Source: Berberis thunbergii
Taxonomy: Eukaryota > Streptophyta > Magnoliopsida > Ranunculales > Berberidaceae
Length of the DNA: 64,000 nucleotides
NCBI GenBank assembly: GCA_003290165.1
Contig: QNQO01000830.1
Location: 431,409 to 495,408, forward strand
Reading direction: 5' to 3'
Shown here piece by piece: positions 10,509 through 21,800 of the stretch (position 1 is the stretch's first letter; each line of letters opens with the position of its first letter). The notes under the pieces were generated by a model, which saw only the letters and a program-made list of their open reading frames with translations, made no database searches and had not been told where the DNA came from. The position numbers and the translations under genes are program-made.

Positions 10509-10659
10509 GGGCAGACAAACCAAATTTTCCCTCCTCGAGCAGTCGCGTACCTATTAAATGTCATGCGCTGCTCGAAACCAACGCTTCAGGTCCAATCATC
10601 ACGACGGTACAAATCCCTTTTCAACGAGTTAGTGGACCGTTGTAAACACCTCACTAACT

Positions 10660-10672
10660 TGGAGGGAATAGC
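10660..10672 (+). other. Tat1 polypurine tract
   Basis: GGAGGGAATAGC immediately precedes the 3' LTR. Equivalent purine tracts precede the Tat2 LTR (GGGGGAACA, minus strand) and the Tat3 LTR (AAGGGGGGAG). It primes plus-strand DNA synthesis in LTR elements. Confidence 0.65.
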
Positions 10673-11353
10673 TAATGATACATAAAAATGGTCACACTCC
10701 TGAGCCGAACACGTGTCATGATGATCTCGAGGAACTACGGACTCAAGCATCAGCCCAACATAGATTCAACCCAAACAGATCTAAGCCCGCTCAACTTCAG
10801 TCCGACCAAGCTGACTCGGACTCTCACAGCATGCTAGCCCCACACGTCTCATAGCCATCCTCAATACCCATAAGCCCTCTTCAGGCAAGTATCTCAAGGA
10901 TCAGCTTCGGATGTGCAACTACAACTGCTTTCTGCTTCCAACTAGGAAGCAAACACTAGAGTATCTTTTACAAAGGGAAACTCCCTTCTACGGATTGCTC
11001 TTGGATTGGGAACTATCTCTCGCGTATCTAGGAGTGCAGAGTTAACAGTTAACTTCCCTCATACAGCACGACTCTTAATCAGAGAGGGATCTCCACGAAG
11101 ATTTCCTCCCTAAACTACGCCTACGATGGCCTGGTTGAACTAGGACTCTTTGCACTATAAATAAGACATGAGGTTGCTTAGCTAAGGTACACTACAAAAT
11201 CCCTGTTACAGCATTACACCTTCCTCAGATCCTTATCTGACTTTAGCATCGGAGTGCCATCGGCCACCCCACGGTGGTATATGGCTCACGTGTGTTACTT
11301 GTGCAGGTAATCAGGAACAGGGTCAAAGCAGGGAGCAAAAATTGACTGCATCA
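10673..11353 (+). repeat. Tat1 3' LTR
   Basis: 681 bp, from TAATGATACATAAAAATGG (the terminal TG is mutated to TA) to GACTGCATCA. It is followed by the ATGGG duplication and contains the TATAAATA box at 11156-11163. Confidence 0.9.
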
Positions 11354-11475
11354 ATGGGCTTAGTGTTGTCTGGCTTTGCCAAATTTGGTGGGCAAACAGG
11401 TCTGCTTTACTTTGCAGAAGAGATTTTTGTGACATGCGTACAACGCGGATTAAAAGACGATTTTGTGTATCATCA
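11354..11475 (-). repeat. Tat2 3' LTR, proximal part
   Basis: On the minus strand a purine tract (CTCAGGGGGAACATA) is followed by TGATGATACACAAAATCG, the LTR start shared with Tat1. With 3960-4503 this gives an LTR of about 660 bp, similar in length to Tat1. Confidence 0.75.
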
Positions 11476-11635
11476 TATGTTCCCCCTGAGTTAGTGAGTC
11501 ATCATGTCGGTCTACTAAATTACTTCAAAAAGAACTGTACAATTGTGAAGATTGAGCCCAAAACGTCGTCTCGAGCGGTGCACATCATTAAATGAGTATG
11601 TGACTGTTCGAAAAAGGGGTGTGAATCCCTGGCTT

Positions 11636-11642
11636 TATATAA
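11636..11642 (+). promoter_or_regulatory. TATA box of the Tat2 antisense gene
   Basis: GGCTTTATATAAGTTG lies about 105 bases before the ATG at 11746 and about 160 bases inside from the Tat2 LTR. Confidence 0.6.
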
Positions 11643-11745
11643 GTTGTCGTTTCTACAGAGGAGAGTTTATTTAATTCTGTATTTTTCTGAAACTCCTTCT
11701 CGCTACTGGTTTCTCAAGTGCATTCAAAATTACACATTTTATTTC

Positions 11746-13354
11746 ATGGCGAACAATGTCAAACTCACCCCTTGACAGGAGTTTGCCTTGACTTTTACCA
11801 GAATAAGAAGGTTGGCTAATCTTAACTCCGAGATGAATATCGGATTCCCGAAGACTTCAAACTTAGCCCCTTGGGTGCTTACCATAGTTCGTTAACGCCT
11901 TCGCAAGGATCCATCGCCTTGCATAAAGGCATGTTTCAATTCGGGCTTCCCTTTACAGTTTCGGAGGATATTTGGTGCTTACTGGCGTATATTTGGTACC
12001 GAACGGATTCAAGACTTTGATTGTTCTTCTTATCAGGGAGAAGGATGTTGGCCTTTGGTTAACTCCTCAAGTGATCCATCTGCTGACTTTCCCTCGGATG
12101 AACTCTCATAAAGTTGTCAGTTGAGTATGTCAGATTGCTTGGGTTCACTGTTAGACGACTCAAGTTTTGGCAGAAGTATTATTTTATGACTTCTTCGAAC
12201 TTTTGTACTTTAAGCTGGAATGGCGTTCGATTGTCAAATATTTCAAATTTGATCGCAATGAGCGTAATATCCCTCCTCCTCTTTCTTGTCTAATCTTTGC
12301 AAATATTGATGTGTCATTTTATTATTTTTTTGCAGAGAAATTTGTAACTCCAACTCTCACAGAAGAAGAGGAGTCGATGAAGAAGGCATTGAATAAGCTT
12401 TCTTTTATGACCATCGAAGAGGTTATGGCTTCGAGTAACACCGTGCAAAGCGGGTTTTTTGAGCACTTCCATGTAGCTCCTACTTTGTTTAGGTCATTAC
12501 CAAAAGAGGTTGGCAACAGTTGTTCAAACAAGAGAAAACTCATGATGCATATCCCTACAAGGCAGACTGAGTTGGAGGCGGCCTTGCCACCCATTGGTCA
12601 GCCCAATAGGAAGTGAGCTGATCACAAAATTGATTCCTTTTTTGGTCCGCTGGAGAAGGAAATGACCATCGCTGAGTCCGAACTTAACCAATCCGCCCAA
12701 GAGATAGTCTAGGAGAGTAGGGTGTTGTGTTTGAGCCTCATGCTTCCGTCATTGTCCTGTAGGATGATTGTTTAAAGGTGGCGGACCTCGGTGAGGTTGG
12801 GGCTTTGCGTGTTGTCGGGTCTTAGGATATGAATCTTGCCACCGAATCTATTGATGTTCCCTGTTCTACAGATGTTGTCGCCATTAGGAATGGATCTTTT
12901 CCCTCTCTCTTTAGACCCTAATGCTGAGCATCGGGTTGAGTCTCCATTTTAGAAGGCCTCGGCTCTGGAGTCGGTGTCTCTAAAGGGTCCCCTGGGGATA
13001 GTGTCGAGATCCAAGGGTGAGGCAGACGTGTTATTTGATCGGAGTGAGCTGCATCCCGATGCTCTACATGCTTTGAAAAGGATTTTACTAAACTGCGAAA
13101 GTCATATTGGGACGCGCTCTATCGGATAGATTCCTTAAGCAAGCGGTTGGAGGAGTATGGTGTTGGGATGGACTTCGAATTGGTATGGGGGCGATTGGGT
13201 TGGTCTTGAGTCCAAGCTGGAGGCCTCAAGGGCTAAGCTGAATCTGACCAAGGCTAGCTTAGCGTCTGCTGAAACAAAGTTGGGGTGCACTCGGAAGGAA
13301 TTGAAACACGTGGAAGAGGTGGCGGGCAAGGCACAGTCTTATTTACAGGCCTAA
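11746..13354 (+). pseudogene. Tat2 antisense accessory gene
   Basis: It starts MANNVKLTP, matching the Tat1 antisense protein (MANNVKIAS). Parts in shifted frames match it in order: HKGMFQFGLPFTVSEDIW, LIVLLIREKDVGLWLTPQVI and DFFELLYFKLEWRSIVKYFK. A 78 bp intron follows, then an exon reading LTEEEESMKKALNKLSFMTI and EVMASSNTVQSGFFEHFHVA. The C-terminus (13157-13354) is a coiled coil rich in A, K, L and E (LEASRAKLNLTKASLASAET). Stops, frameshifts and a mutated intron donor (AT for GT) show it is dead. It is plus-strand, opposite to Tat2 gag-pol. The biochemical role is unknown. Confidence 0.7.
12258..12335 (+). other. Intron in the Tat2 antisense gene (donor mutated)
   Basis: 78 bases from ATGAGCGTAA (donor GT changed to AT) to TTATTTTTTTGCAG. 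Length and codon position equal the Tat1 intron, and the exon sequence on both sides aligns (TTTGATCxCx before; ATTTGT-A-yCC-kwCyCT after). Confidence 0.7.
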
Positions 13355-13372
13355 ACCATTGAACAAGAACAA

Positions 13373-13618
13373 GGAGCACTAACTGGACTCCCACTTTCTA
13401 ACCTATTTCCATCCACGTTCAACGGACAAGGAGTTAGAGCGGACCAAATCATCATCAGCCAAAACTAAGCATAGGTCGGGTTCGACAATCACTGTCTGCG
13501 GAAGGACATTGATCCTGGCAAGCCATCATCATCAGGCTCAAGAAGCACCGACTAGACTCCCACATTCTAACCCATTTTCATCTGCGCTAAACGGACTAGG
13601 AGTTTGAGCGGACCAAAA
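13373..13618. repeat. Tat2 3' tandem repeat, part left of the CACTA insertion
   Basis: A unit beginning GGAGCACTAACTGGACTCCC at 13373 recurs at 13542 (169 bp period). The second unit is cut at 13618 by the CACTA element and resumes at 22907. A third partial unit begins at 23012. Confidence 0.85.
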
Positions 13619-13639
13619 CACTACACCAAAAACCCCCAT

Positions 13640-14035
13640 TAGCAACGCTTCTATACCGTGGGCGTAAGCCATTGCCACGGCTAAGAGCCGTGGACTACAG
13701 GGGCGTCACGAAATCCTTTGTAACGGCTATAAACCGTTGCTAAAATTATAGCAACGGTTTTATGCTTGAACGGGGGGCGTGATTTTCAGCAATTAGCAAC
13801 GGTTATAAATCGTTGCAATAATAATAGCAACGGTTTTTAGCCGTGGCAACAATAGCAACGGTTTTAAGCCGTGACAAGGTGTAGATATTAGCAACGGTTA
13901 TAAACCGTGTCTAATTAAATAGCAACGGTTTTAAGCCGTGGCTAACCCTAGCCACGGTTATAAGCCGTGGCAAGGTAGCCACGGTTTTTAGCCGTTGCAA
14001 TAGTTAGCCACGGTTTAAAACCGTGGCAATTTTTT
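13640..14035. repeat. Left subterminal palindrome array of the CACTA element
   Basis: About ten copies of a 21 bp unit such as GCCACGGTTTTTAGCCGTTGC or AGCAACGGTTATAAACCGTG. Each is itself an inverted repeat (CAACGG/CCACGG with CCGTTG/CCGTGG) and they are separated by 5-20 bases. A T-rich run follows. In CACTA elements subterminal repeats bind the TNPA-type protein. Confidence 0.85.
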
Positions 14036-14040
14036 TTTTT

Positions 14041-14723
14041 TTTATTTTTTTTTTTTTTTTTTTTTTGCTATCAAATGATTTTGAATCATTGAGTCAAAAT
14101 CTATCAAATAATGGAGGCAAAATCTATCAAATGACTTGGTTGCGTGGCTTCTATTAGTGTAGTTATCAAATTTCTATACTTAGACCTCCTCCCTCCCACA
14201 AACGCCCAAACTAAATTGGGCAGATCCCATTGATGTGTATTGAAGTGCACTCAGAATTGTTAGAAGTAACAAAAAGAAAATATCATTTTAAAGTGACCAA
14301 CTACTTATTTGGTTCTAATTCTAATCACCATAAATAAACACCACCAGACACAAAAATAGTCTTCAAGAAACCTACCAGAGAAAATATGCGCTTACCATAA
14401 GCACTCTTGCGGAACAATTCATCAGAAAAAATATTAAAATTCTGCTACTGCAAAGTGAATACACTCTGATAACTAAAAGATACTATATTGGGAAGGATTA
14501 ATTAAAGAAAATTTTGTACACAATTGTTCACAGCTAATTATGATTGGAAATGAGATTCATCCAATAAACAGAAAAGAATTAATCAGTGAATGATGATCTT
14601 AATTGACTATGAAAAAACATGAAGGGTATTTCACTTGTTCTCTGACTACCCACACATAACTCATGTTCCTAGCGACTAAGATGGAAAAATTACGAGTTCA
14701 TTCATGTCTTTGCAGTTACCTCT
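14041..14723. other. Non-coding part of the CACTA element
   Basis: A poly-T tract at about 14030-14066 is followed by AT-rich DNA with an ATCAAATGA-type short repeat. No exon is recognised. Confidence 0.4.
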
Positions 14724-15187
<464 letters not shown>

Positions 15188-16074
15188 CTGTTAAAACACA
15201 GAAAATTGACTTTCAGATGCAGAAGGTGAATTACTTTTACATAGAGTTCATGAAACTTAATGAGGTGCATCATAGAAAACTTAAATATTTCATATCCAAT
15301 GGCAGAAAGCATTATATATCAGCTATAGGGTTTCCTAACTTCAAACTGATTGGTCAAGCGAAATGGTCTCCCTCTGGACTTAATAAGGTTTGTTCCATCC
15401 TCATGCAGGCATTTCACCTGTCAAGGAACAAGGACTACCTATTATTCTCAGTGAGTCTAATCTCAGTTAAGCTGGTTTCTTGGTAGGCCATCTCGGATCA
15501 GTCTATCATATATTATAGTCTACCACGTATACAAATAGATGTCGTAGCCAAGAGCAAATAAAATCAATGGATAATTCATTTACAATTTGTTAAATTAACT
15601 GAGCCCAACAATTATAACATATATAGTGTTTTACACTAGGCGAAGTAAAATAAAGACGAATGAATGAAAGAAAAAGAAAATGAATACATTTTAAGTGAAA
15701 CAACAAGTAAGGTCAATCTAGTGCTGCTTAGCCTGGTAACAACACTTTAATTTAACCTTGGATGAGTCACACGACTGATTCAATTAAATAATCGTCCATT
15801 AAAGGTCAGTCAGAACACGTGATATGTGAAAATGATGGACTGAATAACAATAAAAGGCTGAAATAAAACCAAAATATTTCAGGAAACTTGTAATAAATTG
15901 TCCATTAAAGGTCAGGCAGAACACATGATATGCTAAAATGAAGGACTAAATAAAAATAAAAGGCTGAAATAAAACTCAAATATTTCAGGAAACCTCTAAA
16001 AAAATACTTCTCAGGCTCACATATGATGAACTTTTTGCATAATCATATGTGCAAGAAAGAAAAGAGCAGAGTAC
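15188..16074. other. Gap inside the CACTA element
   Basis: No recognised exon. It contains the tandem duplication at 15791-15993, described separately. The plus-strand frame at 15178-15486 overlaps the phosphatase fragment and has no recognisable product. Confidence 0.4.
15791..15993. repeat. Tandem duplication, unit about 107 bp
   Basis: TCCATTAAAGGTCAGTCAGA at 15793 recurs as TCCATTAAAGGTCAGGCAGA at 15900. Both copies extend to TATTTCAGGAAAC. Non-coding, inside the CACTA element. Confidence 0.85.
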
Positions 16075-16232
16075 CATAATGTTCACCCTTCACAGCAGCA
16101 TGAAGAATGGTAGACAAGTCATTTCTTCGATGTAGATTCTCATTTCTATTACTCTCTAAAAGAAAGTGGAGTATTTCCCTCCTCCCATATGCTGCAGCCC
16201 AAAACAAAGGTGTCTCTCCAAGCATATGTTCA
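16075..16232 (-). pseudogene. Captured ankyrin-repeat protein exon
   Basis: One exon between TTTCAG (16235-16233) and a GTACTC donor. It encodes MLGETPLFWAAAYGRREILH followed by FLLE and later STILHAAVKGEHY, i.e. one ankyrin repeat (G-x-TPL-x-x-AA-x-x-G) and the start of the next, in the style of plant ACD6/ITN1-like membrane ankyrin proteins. Only about 52 codons remain, with no partner exon found nearby, so it is a fragment. Confidence 0.65.
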
Positions 16233-16333
16233 CTGAAACATTTAGATTTTGTTAAAAGGATCATACTTTAGCAAACATGGGATACAAGTAGAAGTTAAAA
16301 TTATAATAAAATTGAAGTAAAACAAAAGATTAC

Positions 16334-16410
16334 CGATCCAGATCGACATAAGTAAACATTATCAGTCAGCTGAGTGATCTTATCTGAAGCGCGATTAGCT
16401 ATGTACATCC
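16334..16410 (-). pseudogene. Captured 20S proteasome beta-1 (PBA1-type) exon
   Basis: A 77 bp exon between a TTGTCAG acceptor and a GTAATC donor encodes [20 protein letters not shown] then CRSGS. This is the highly conserved segment after the catalytic N-terminus of the beta-1 (caspase-like) subunit in plants. It ends with CRSG-S, after which AADSQ normally follows in the next exon. No other proteasome exon is visible. An exon-sized capture with both splice sites kept. Confidence 0.8.
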
Positions 16411-17116
16411 CTGACAATGTGAACAAAATAAAAATCAAATCTTGCGACAAATTGGTAAAAAAATAGGCATGTTAGAATCAGAACATCTGAAACTGTATAA
16501 ATCTGATGGCAGAGAATCAGAATAGGGTGTAATCAAAGTGAGTACCTGTGCAATAGTTCTTATTCTTTTTCACTACTGCAGTACTTAAAAGACTCAGTAT
16601 TATCTTGAGTTTTATTACTAATATAATTTATATATTGTTGTATATCCTCTTTGTCCCTTTCCTAGTATATTGACATTGTGTGTTAAATCACTTCATAGTC
16701 AGATAGATTATCAGTCTATTTGGTGAGAACTGAAACTCGTTGCAGACGCTGAATCTGTCTGAAAATCTCTTTGTTCCTAAACACAACTGAATAAAGAAAC
16801 ATCTACCACCAAGAACTGGTCTACAGCAGAGTTTAATGTGTAAATCAGCTCATAAATCAATTATGTTTTAGTGCGTCGAGTTGTTTGCAACACACATAAT
16901 CAATGGTTCAACAATCAACATACATAATCCGGAAGCCTGAGAACAACGTCAAATTTAGGTACAGTTTCATATGCATCAAATTTCATTTTCTCATTAAATT
17001 AAAAAACATCAGAAAATTTCATCAAAGCCTCCCTATAACACCAAGATTGGGTGTATATCTCAAACATAAGCATAGAAATTACAGGAGACTGTGAAATTGC
17101 CCAGTAGATCTCTCCT
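16411..17116. other. Gap inside the CACTA element
   Basis: AT-rich, with no recognised exon on either strand. Confidence 0.35.
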
Positions 17117-17725
17117 TTACCAGCAGGAGAACTTCTTTTTCTGCAACATAAAAAGCCCATCAGATTTTGTAGTTATAATGACCTTTAATTAGAATGTGAA
17201 CGAATTCTGACTAATACAAGTTAAAATGTTGGTTCAACTTACCCGTCGAAACTTAGCTTCTTCTTGGCTGTCTATATAAGCGAGCAGATCCTCTTGCCTC
17301 ATCAATGCTTCATGCAAATCCTGCAAAGAAGTAACACACATGTTACATGTGCTCAGTAATATATATAAAATGAACAGGAAGGTGACACGTAATGCATAGA
17401 TGCGCAAGGCACTGCAAGCATATGTCAAGAACTTCAAAACCCAACATCCTTGATTTTAGAGACATGCAGAATTACAGATACCTATAGAAAGATGAGCATT
17501 CTTGAGTGAAAGCAACCAAGTTTTAAAATGCATGATTTCAAGAGCATGCACAAACCATACCTTTTTAGTTGCAATCAGTTCAGCTTCTAATGCATCCACA
17601 CGGCAGACAGCAGCATTCAGCAACTCCTCTTTCTCATATGGCATCTCTGATGGCTTGGCTTGAAGTGTCTCAACCTTCTCCTCGAGCTCACCTAACGGCC
17701 TTACCACCAGTATAAATCTTGCAGC
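17117..17725 (-). pseudogene. Captured C-terminus of a Sec14-nodulin (SFH/COW1-type) phosphatidylinositol transfer protein
   Basis: Exons at about 17725-17561, 17320-17243 and 17140-17117 join in frame. The first reads [40 protein letters not shown] then IATKK. The second reads DLHEALMRQEDLLAYIDSQE then EAKFRR. The last reads KKKFSCW followed by a stop. This is the coiled-coil plus lysine-rich nodulin tail of plant SFH proteins, which direct the Sec14 domain to the plasma membrane. The Sec14 lipid-binding domain is absent. A possible further exon at about 17762-17870 (ending AYGVRQGLER) was not assigned. The native stop and all three junctions are preserved. Confidence 0.75.
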
Positions 17726-17951
17726 ACAGTCCGCAGCATAATTCAATTAGAACAAAAAGAACTGAAATAACCCATTTCATATAAAGTTCATACCTTTCAA
17801 GCCCTTGCCTCACTCCATATGCTGTAACATGTTTATAGAATGCATCCCATATGCACTACCCAAACCAGTTCAACAAGTCTTGAATCCTAACCATTCAAAA
17901 AAGAAAACTAAGCAAATTTATTGAGCAATCAATACCAACAATGAAGCTCAC

Positions 17952-19052
17952 CTGGATAGAAGAGTTATCAAAAACATATTTTCTATTTCATTTGCTACCT
18001 CTTTTGGATCAGCAAGCATGTTGACAATGGTTGTGTCAATAGCATCTTGGTTCTCAAGTCTTGAGGCTCTAGCTGCATGCAAGACAATAGTATCTTTGTC
18101 CATGTCTCTGTTGAAAACCTATAGTGGATATCATTTCAATTTTAAGAGGTGCGAACCGAGTTATGAAAGAATGTAGTGCATTACCAGTCTAGAGCTCAAC
18201 ATTGTCAACACGCTATAAAAATTGTAAATATATATTTATATATACAGGCAGCTCCCTAGATAACATAAACCAAGTAACCAATTAACAGAAGTGGGGTGTA
18301 TATCACAACCAAATTATCATGGTCCTAAACTTTTAAAATGATTTTCCTAGAAATAGCAACTGCACAGCAGTGTACAAGAGGTTCTATGAGTGTGGCCAAA
18401 GCATCCCTTATATCAAGCTCAACTATTAATGGATTATTCATGCTCATCAAGAAGATATGGAGTTGAGGGCACTTGAGGAAGGTCCATAAAGGATATTCAT
18501 TTCAACTACCTTCATGTTTCATTGGGATTCAAACTTGATTTTGTAGTTTGTCTTCTTTCATGTATTCATATTTCTAGGTGCCTTTGTGATCTCTCACTCA
18601 ATTTATACTCTGATTTCTAATGAATATATTGGTATGCTTGATCTTCAAAAGAAAAACATAGCAAACCCATTGGGATTCATAGAACACAACTTGATGCGCA
18701 CAATATGGCATACACAACCCTATTACAGCTTTGCACACACATACCCATGAGAGAATTGCTGTAGAGATATGAATCCAAGTCCTTCCCTTTGATGCCATGT
18801 GAAATAAACAATTGCAATAAGAGCTCGAGTCGTTAGCAAAATGGTGAATTTTAAACTATGTGGTACATGCATGCCCAACACAATGTAATAATCATTCACA
18901 TTAACTAGGCAAACAATAAATAAGTCGTGTACCTCTATCAGGTTTCGGTCAACAATGAGGCGATTTAGAGTAAGGGTTCTGGTTTTGTCACTGCAGAGAA
19001 CATCCATTCCTGCCATTTCTTCAATTGCAGTCATCTGTTTTGTGATTTCACC
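17952..19052 (-). pseudogene. Captured plasma-membrane H+-ATPase (P3A) fragment
   Basis: Two exons. 19052-18933 encodes [20 protein letters not shown] then [13 protein letters not shown], and 18118-17952 encodes [20 protein letters not shown] then [20 protein letters not shown]. They join at IE|VF across an 814 bp intron with GT/AG ends. In P-type ATPases the phosphorylated aspartate lies in DKTGTLT. Here glycine is replaced by arginine (DKTRTLT), which should abolish catalysis. After ADPKE the frame departs from the family and reaches a GTGAGC donor. Transmembrane parts are absent. Confidence 0.85.
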
Positions 19053-19182
19053 CTTTTAAGAAAATACAGACACAAATTTCAGATTAAAAGAAACCATTAC
19101 GAAAACAAAGATATGCATTTCTTATGAAAAGCACCCTTTAAGAAAATACAGATATAAATTTCCAAGTTCGCTTCGTCAAAAG

Positions 19183-20828
19183 ACACAAATCTCCTTCATT
19201 TTAGTCCGCAAGTTTTCCAAGTTCGCTTCGTCAAAGCTGCATCAAATAAAACAACTCAAAATTAGTCAAATGCAGAAAACCCTATTTTTTGTTTTGTTTC
19301 AAGTAGAAAGGTTATAATGGATGGCAGAACTATATAGACAGATCCACAAGTAGCCCTGCTGAGCACACCAGTGGAAAAACCTACATTCCCAAAACACTCT
19401 CCATATACTGTTACAATCATCATGTGAAAAAGAAAATGGAGGATTTACATACATTCCTTTGAAGAACAAGTAGGGTCTATACAGTTCAACCAATCGCATG
19501 ACCACGCTTAACTTCCGATTGAGATCACTCCATTTACCGTGAAAAGAATTGCAAAGTGCAGCATTCACCAGTTGTAATCCCTAAACAGGAAAAATTCCAA
19601 GCTAATTAACAACATGCACATAATTCTCTGGATGATTCATTTTAGATATTTTTTGTTGGAATGCAAATAGCTGACCTTCAATGGGAGCTTGTAGGTCAAG
19701 AGCGTGTGCCTGCGAAAGCTGTCCATTGTATCGAATAGGACAGCCTTGTGAACTTTGACAGGTTTTCCATTTTTATCAATCCAAGGGTGCTTAGAGAAGT
19801 ATTGGTAACTAAAATCTCTGAACATGGGTGAGTTCATTGGATTCGATAATGATGAACTTGCATGGTAAATGAATACCGCGTCTTGATTTGCATGAGCTAC
19901 CATGGCTGCAGTCATCGTGTTCACCACCATGTCTCCTGGAATCTGTTAAATATTTCAACATTATCCTATAAGAAATCTAAAAATAAAAACTAAAACATTT
20001 GAATAAGAAATGAATTGAAAGCCATTTAAATCCCAGGAAATAAAAGAGAAGGGAAAAGTGTACCAGATCAAGAATTGAATTGACACCACCCAAGATGCTT
20101 GTTAGTTTTCCCTTGCCGTAAGCAACCCCAAAGCTATCAATTGTCCTGTAATATTAGCATATCAAAGCATATATGAGACAATAAATAAATAAATAAATAA
20201 ATATGAAAGACCTAATTAAATTATACATAGATTAATTTTCCAAATTACCTTACACCTTCAACCCAACCAGGAAATGGTTCTTTGTAAGTGCTGGTGATGA
20301 TCGTAGGACGTATGATTACAATGGGAAGTTTTTCTTTCAAGTTTCCAATTATCATTTCTCCCATTGATTTCGTGAACACATAAGTGTTTGGCCATCCATA
20401 GTATCTTGCTCTATTCAAAGAAATAAATAAAAAAAAAAAAAAAAAAAAAACCTTCATTCATTTTTTTTCTAAGGGTTTATTTAAAATGTTAGCAGTATAA
20501 CTAGAAAGACGTTTCCACACGTGAGTTGCTATCGTCTCACCTTAGAATAAACAATGGGAATTTTTTTTCTTTATCATAATTAAAACTAAAGGGATATCAG
20601 GGGTTCATGTTTAGGTAAAAAAAAAAATCTCAAACCTTGATAGACCCAATTATTTCATGGCCGATGTTTCTTCTTCCTTTGTAGCATTTTGAGATTTAAG
20701 TTGTTCAAGTGTTTCTTCCACCAGATTCCTCTCTTGTTCAATGTTTAAACCAGGGGTTCCATTAAGTGTTTCACCCATTTGGAATCCCTTCTCCAATAAA
20801 AGCCCTGATTGCTCTCCACATACATACG
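19183..20828 (-). pseudogene. Captured fatty acyl-CoA reductase (FAR) fragment
   Basis: Six exons on the minus strand: 20828-20636, 20410-20249, 20145-20064, 19942-19676, 19580-19453 and 19236 to about 19183. Reading: [40 protein letters not shown] (the YxxxK active site of extended SDR enzymes), TIDSFGVAYGKGKLTSILGG, IPGDMVVNTMTAAMVAHANQ, LVELYRPYLFFKG joined to IFDEANLENLRTKMKEICVF. FARs make primary fatty alcohols for wax and suberin. The N-terminal NAD(P)-binding exon is missing, a TAA replaces a codon in SAMK*LGLS near 20663, and a short duplication of the last exon at 19162-19182 truncates the end. It is a pseudogene with its introns retained. Confidence 0.9.
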
Positions 20829-21800
20829 CTGGAAAAAAAAAACATGTTAAATTATTGATAATTAATTTTCACATACTAAAAAAAAAAACTACTATCAACA
20901 AATGTACAACAATTACCCCATTACCACTTGACACCACCATCAATGCAAATTTTAGTCTCAGATCTCAACAACATAGAATTGTTAGTGGACCCAACATTAG
21001 GCTAAGTGTAGGTTCTCTAGCTACCTTTGCATAATCCTCCAAAGATAAACTGACTACATTAATCAACCTTAAGCGCTACAATTCATGATTATGATCCAAC
21101 ACTCACCTAAAACCCCAATCTTTACAATTCTTAAAAGTTGCAAGTGAAATTGCAAAAAATTCTTAATAAAATTATTGAAGTTTGAGTGTGATTGCCAGGA
21201 TCAATAAACACAATGATTCAACTTTATACCCACCCTTGCACTTTTCCTGATTGGGGTAAAACATTGTATTACTTTAATTGTTAAACCAATGGAAATACCA
21301 ATCTCGAAACAGAATCATGGCAATCCTCTCAACTCTGGTTCTCTATAATGTTTTAATCTGAATTTCCATGGTTCTGTTTCTATAAAACTCTCGACACTCA
21401 AATTTCTTGCTTGGTGAAGCTAAACCCATGCATTCCTGGGGGTCCTAATTATTTTCTTCAGTCAGGTGTTCATTTTTCTTCTATCTAACACAAAATCTTT
21501 ATATGAAAACACCTCGACCATGTTTAGTTTCTCTTGAGAAATTGAATTAAAAAAAATACAGTTGGTTTAACAACAATTCTGAACCACCACATCATTCGAA
21601 AAGTTCAGGCTATTACTGAAAAACAAGAGTATGCATTGCCTATGTGTGTTACTCAATTACCTTGTATTTGACAGTGGCAGAGAAGGTACCAAGAGCACGA
21701 TTGCTTTTTGAAGCTCTAGAATGTCTCTGGCATTCAAGCATTCAAAGGCCTTGGTTACATAAATTTCAAGCATTCAAAGAATAGAAAGGAAGGTGCAAAC
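20829..21800. other. Gap inside the CACTA element
   Basis: AT-rich. A short open segment on the minus strand at about 21665-21720 (SNRALGTFSATVKYK before a GTAATT donor) may be another captured exon but is not recognised. Confidence 0.35.

Larger units (their letters stand above)
4504..11353 (+). mobile_element. Tat1: 6.85 kb Tat-lineage Ty3/gypsy retrotransposon inserted in the Tat2 LTR
   Basis: Bounded by two LTRs of about 670-680 bp (TGATGAT...CATCA) and a perfect 5 bp duplication. Order on the plus strand: LTR, primer site, truncated gag, protease, RT, RNase H, second RNase H, tandem repeat of 168 bp units, antisense gene, polypurine tract, LTR. Integrase is missing. Frameshifts and stops throughout gag-pol make it non-autonomous, and the LTRs are visibly diverged, so the insertion is old. 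Confidence 0.9.

Noticed and set aside
13640..14035. Regularly spaced 21 bp palindromes resembling a CRISPR array
   Set aside because: Plant nuclear context, units vary and are themselves palindromic, spacers are of unequal length (5-20 bases), and the array is bound to CACTA termini.
17952..19052. Working H+-ATPase gene
   Set aside because: Only two exons remain, the phosphorylation motif is mutated, and the piece lies between CACTA termini with six other unrelated fragments.
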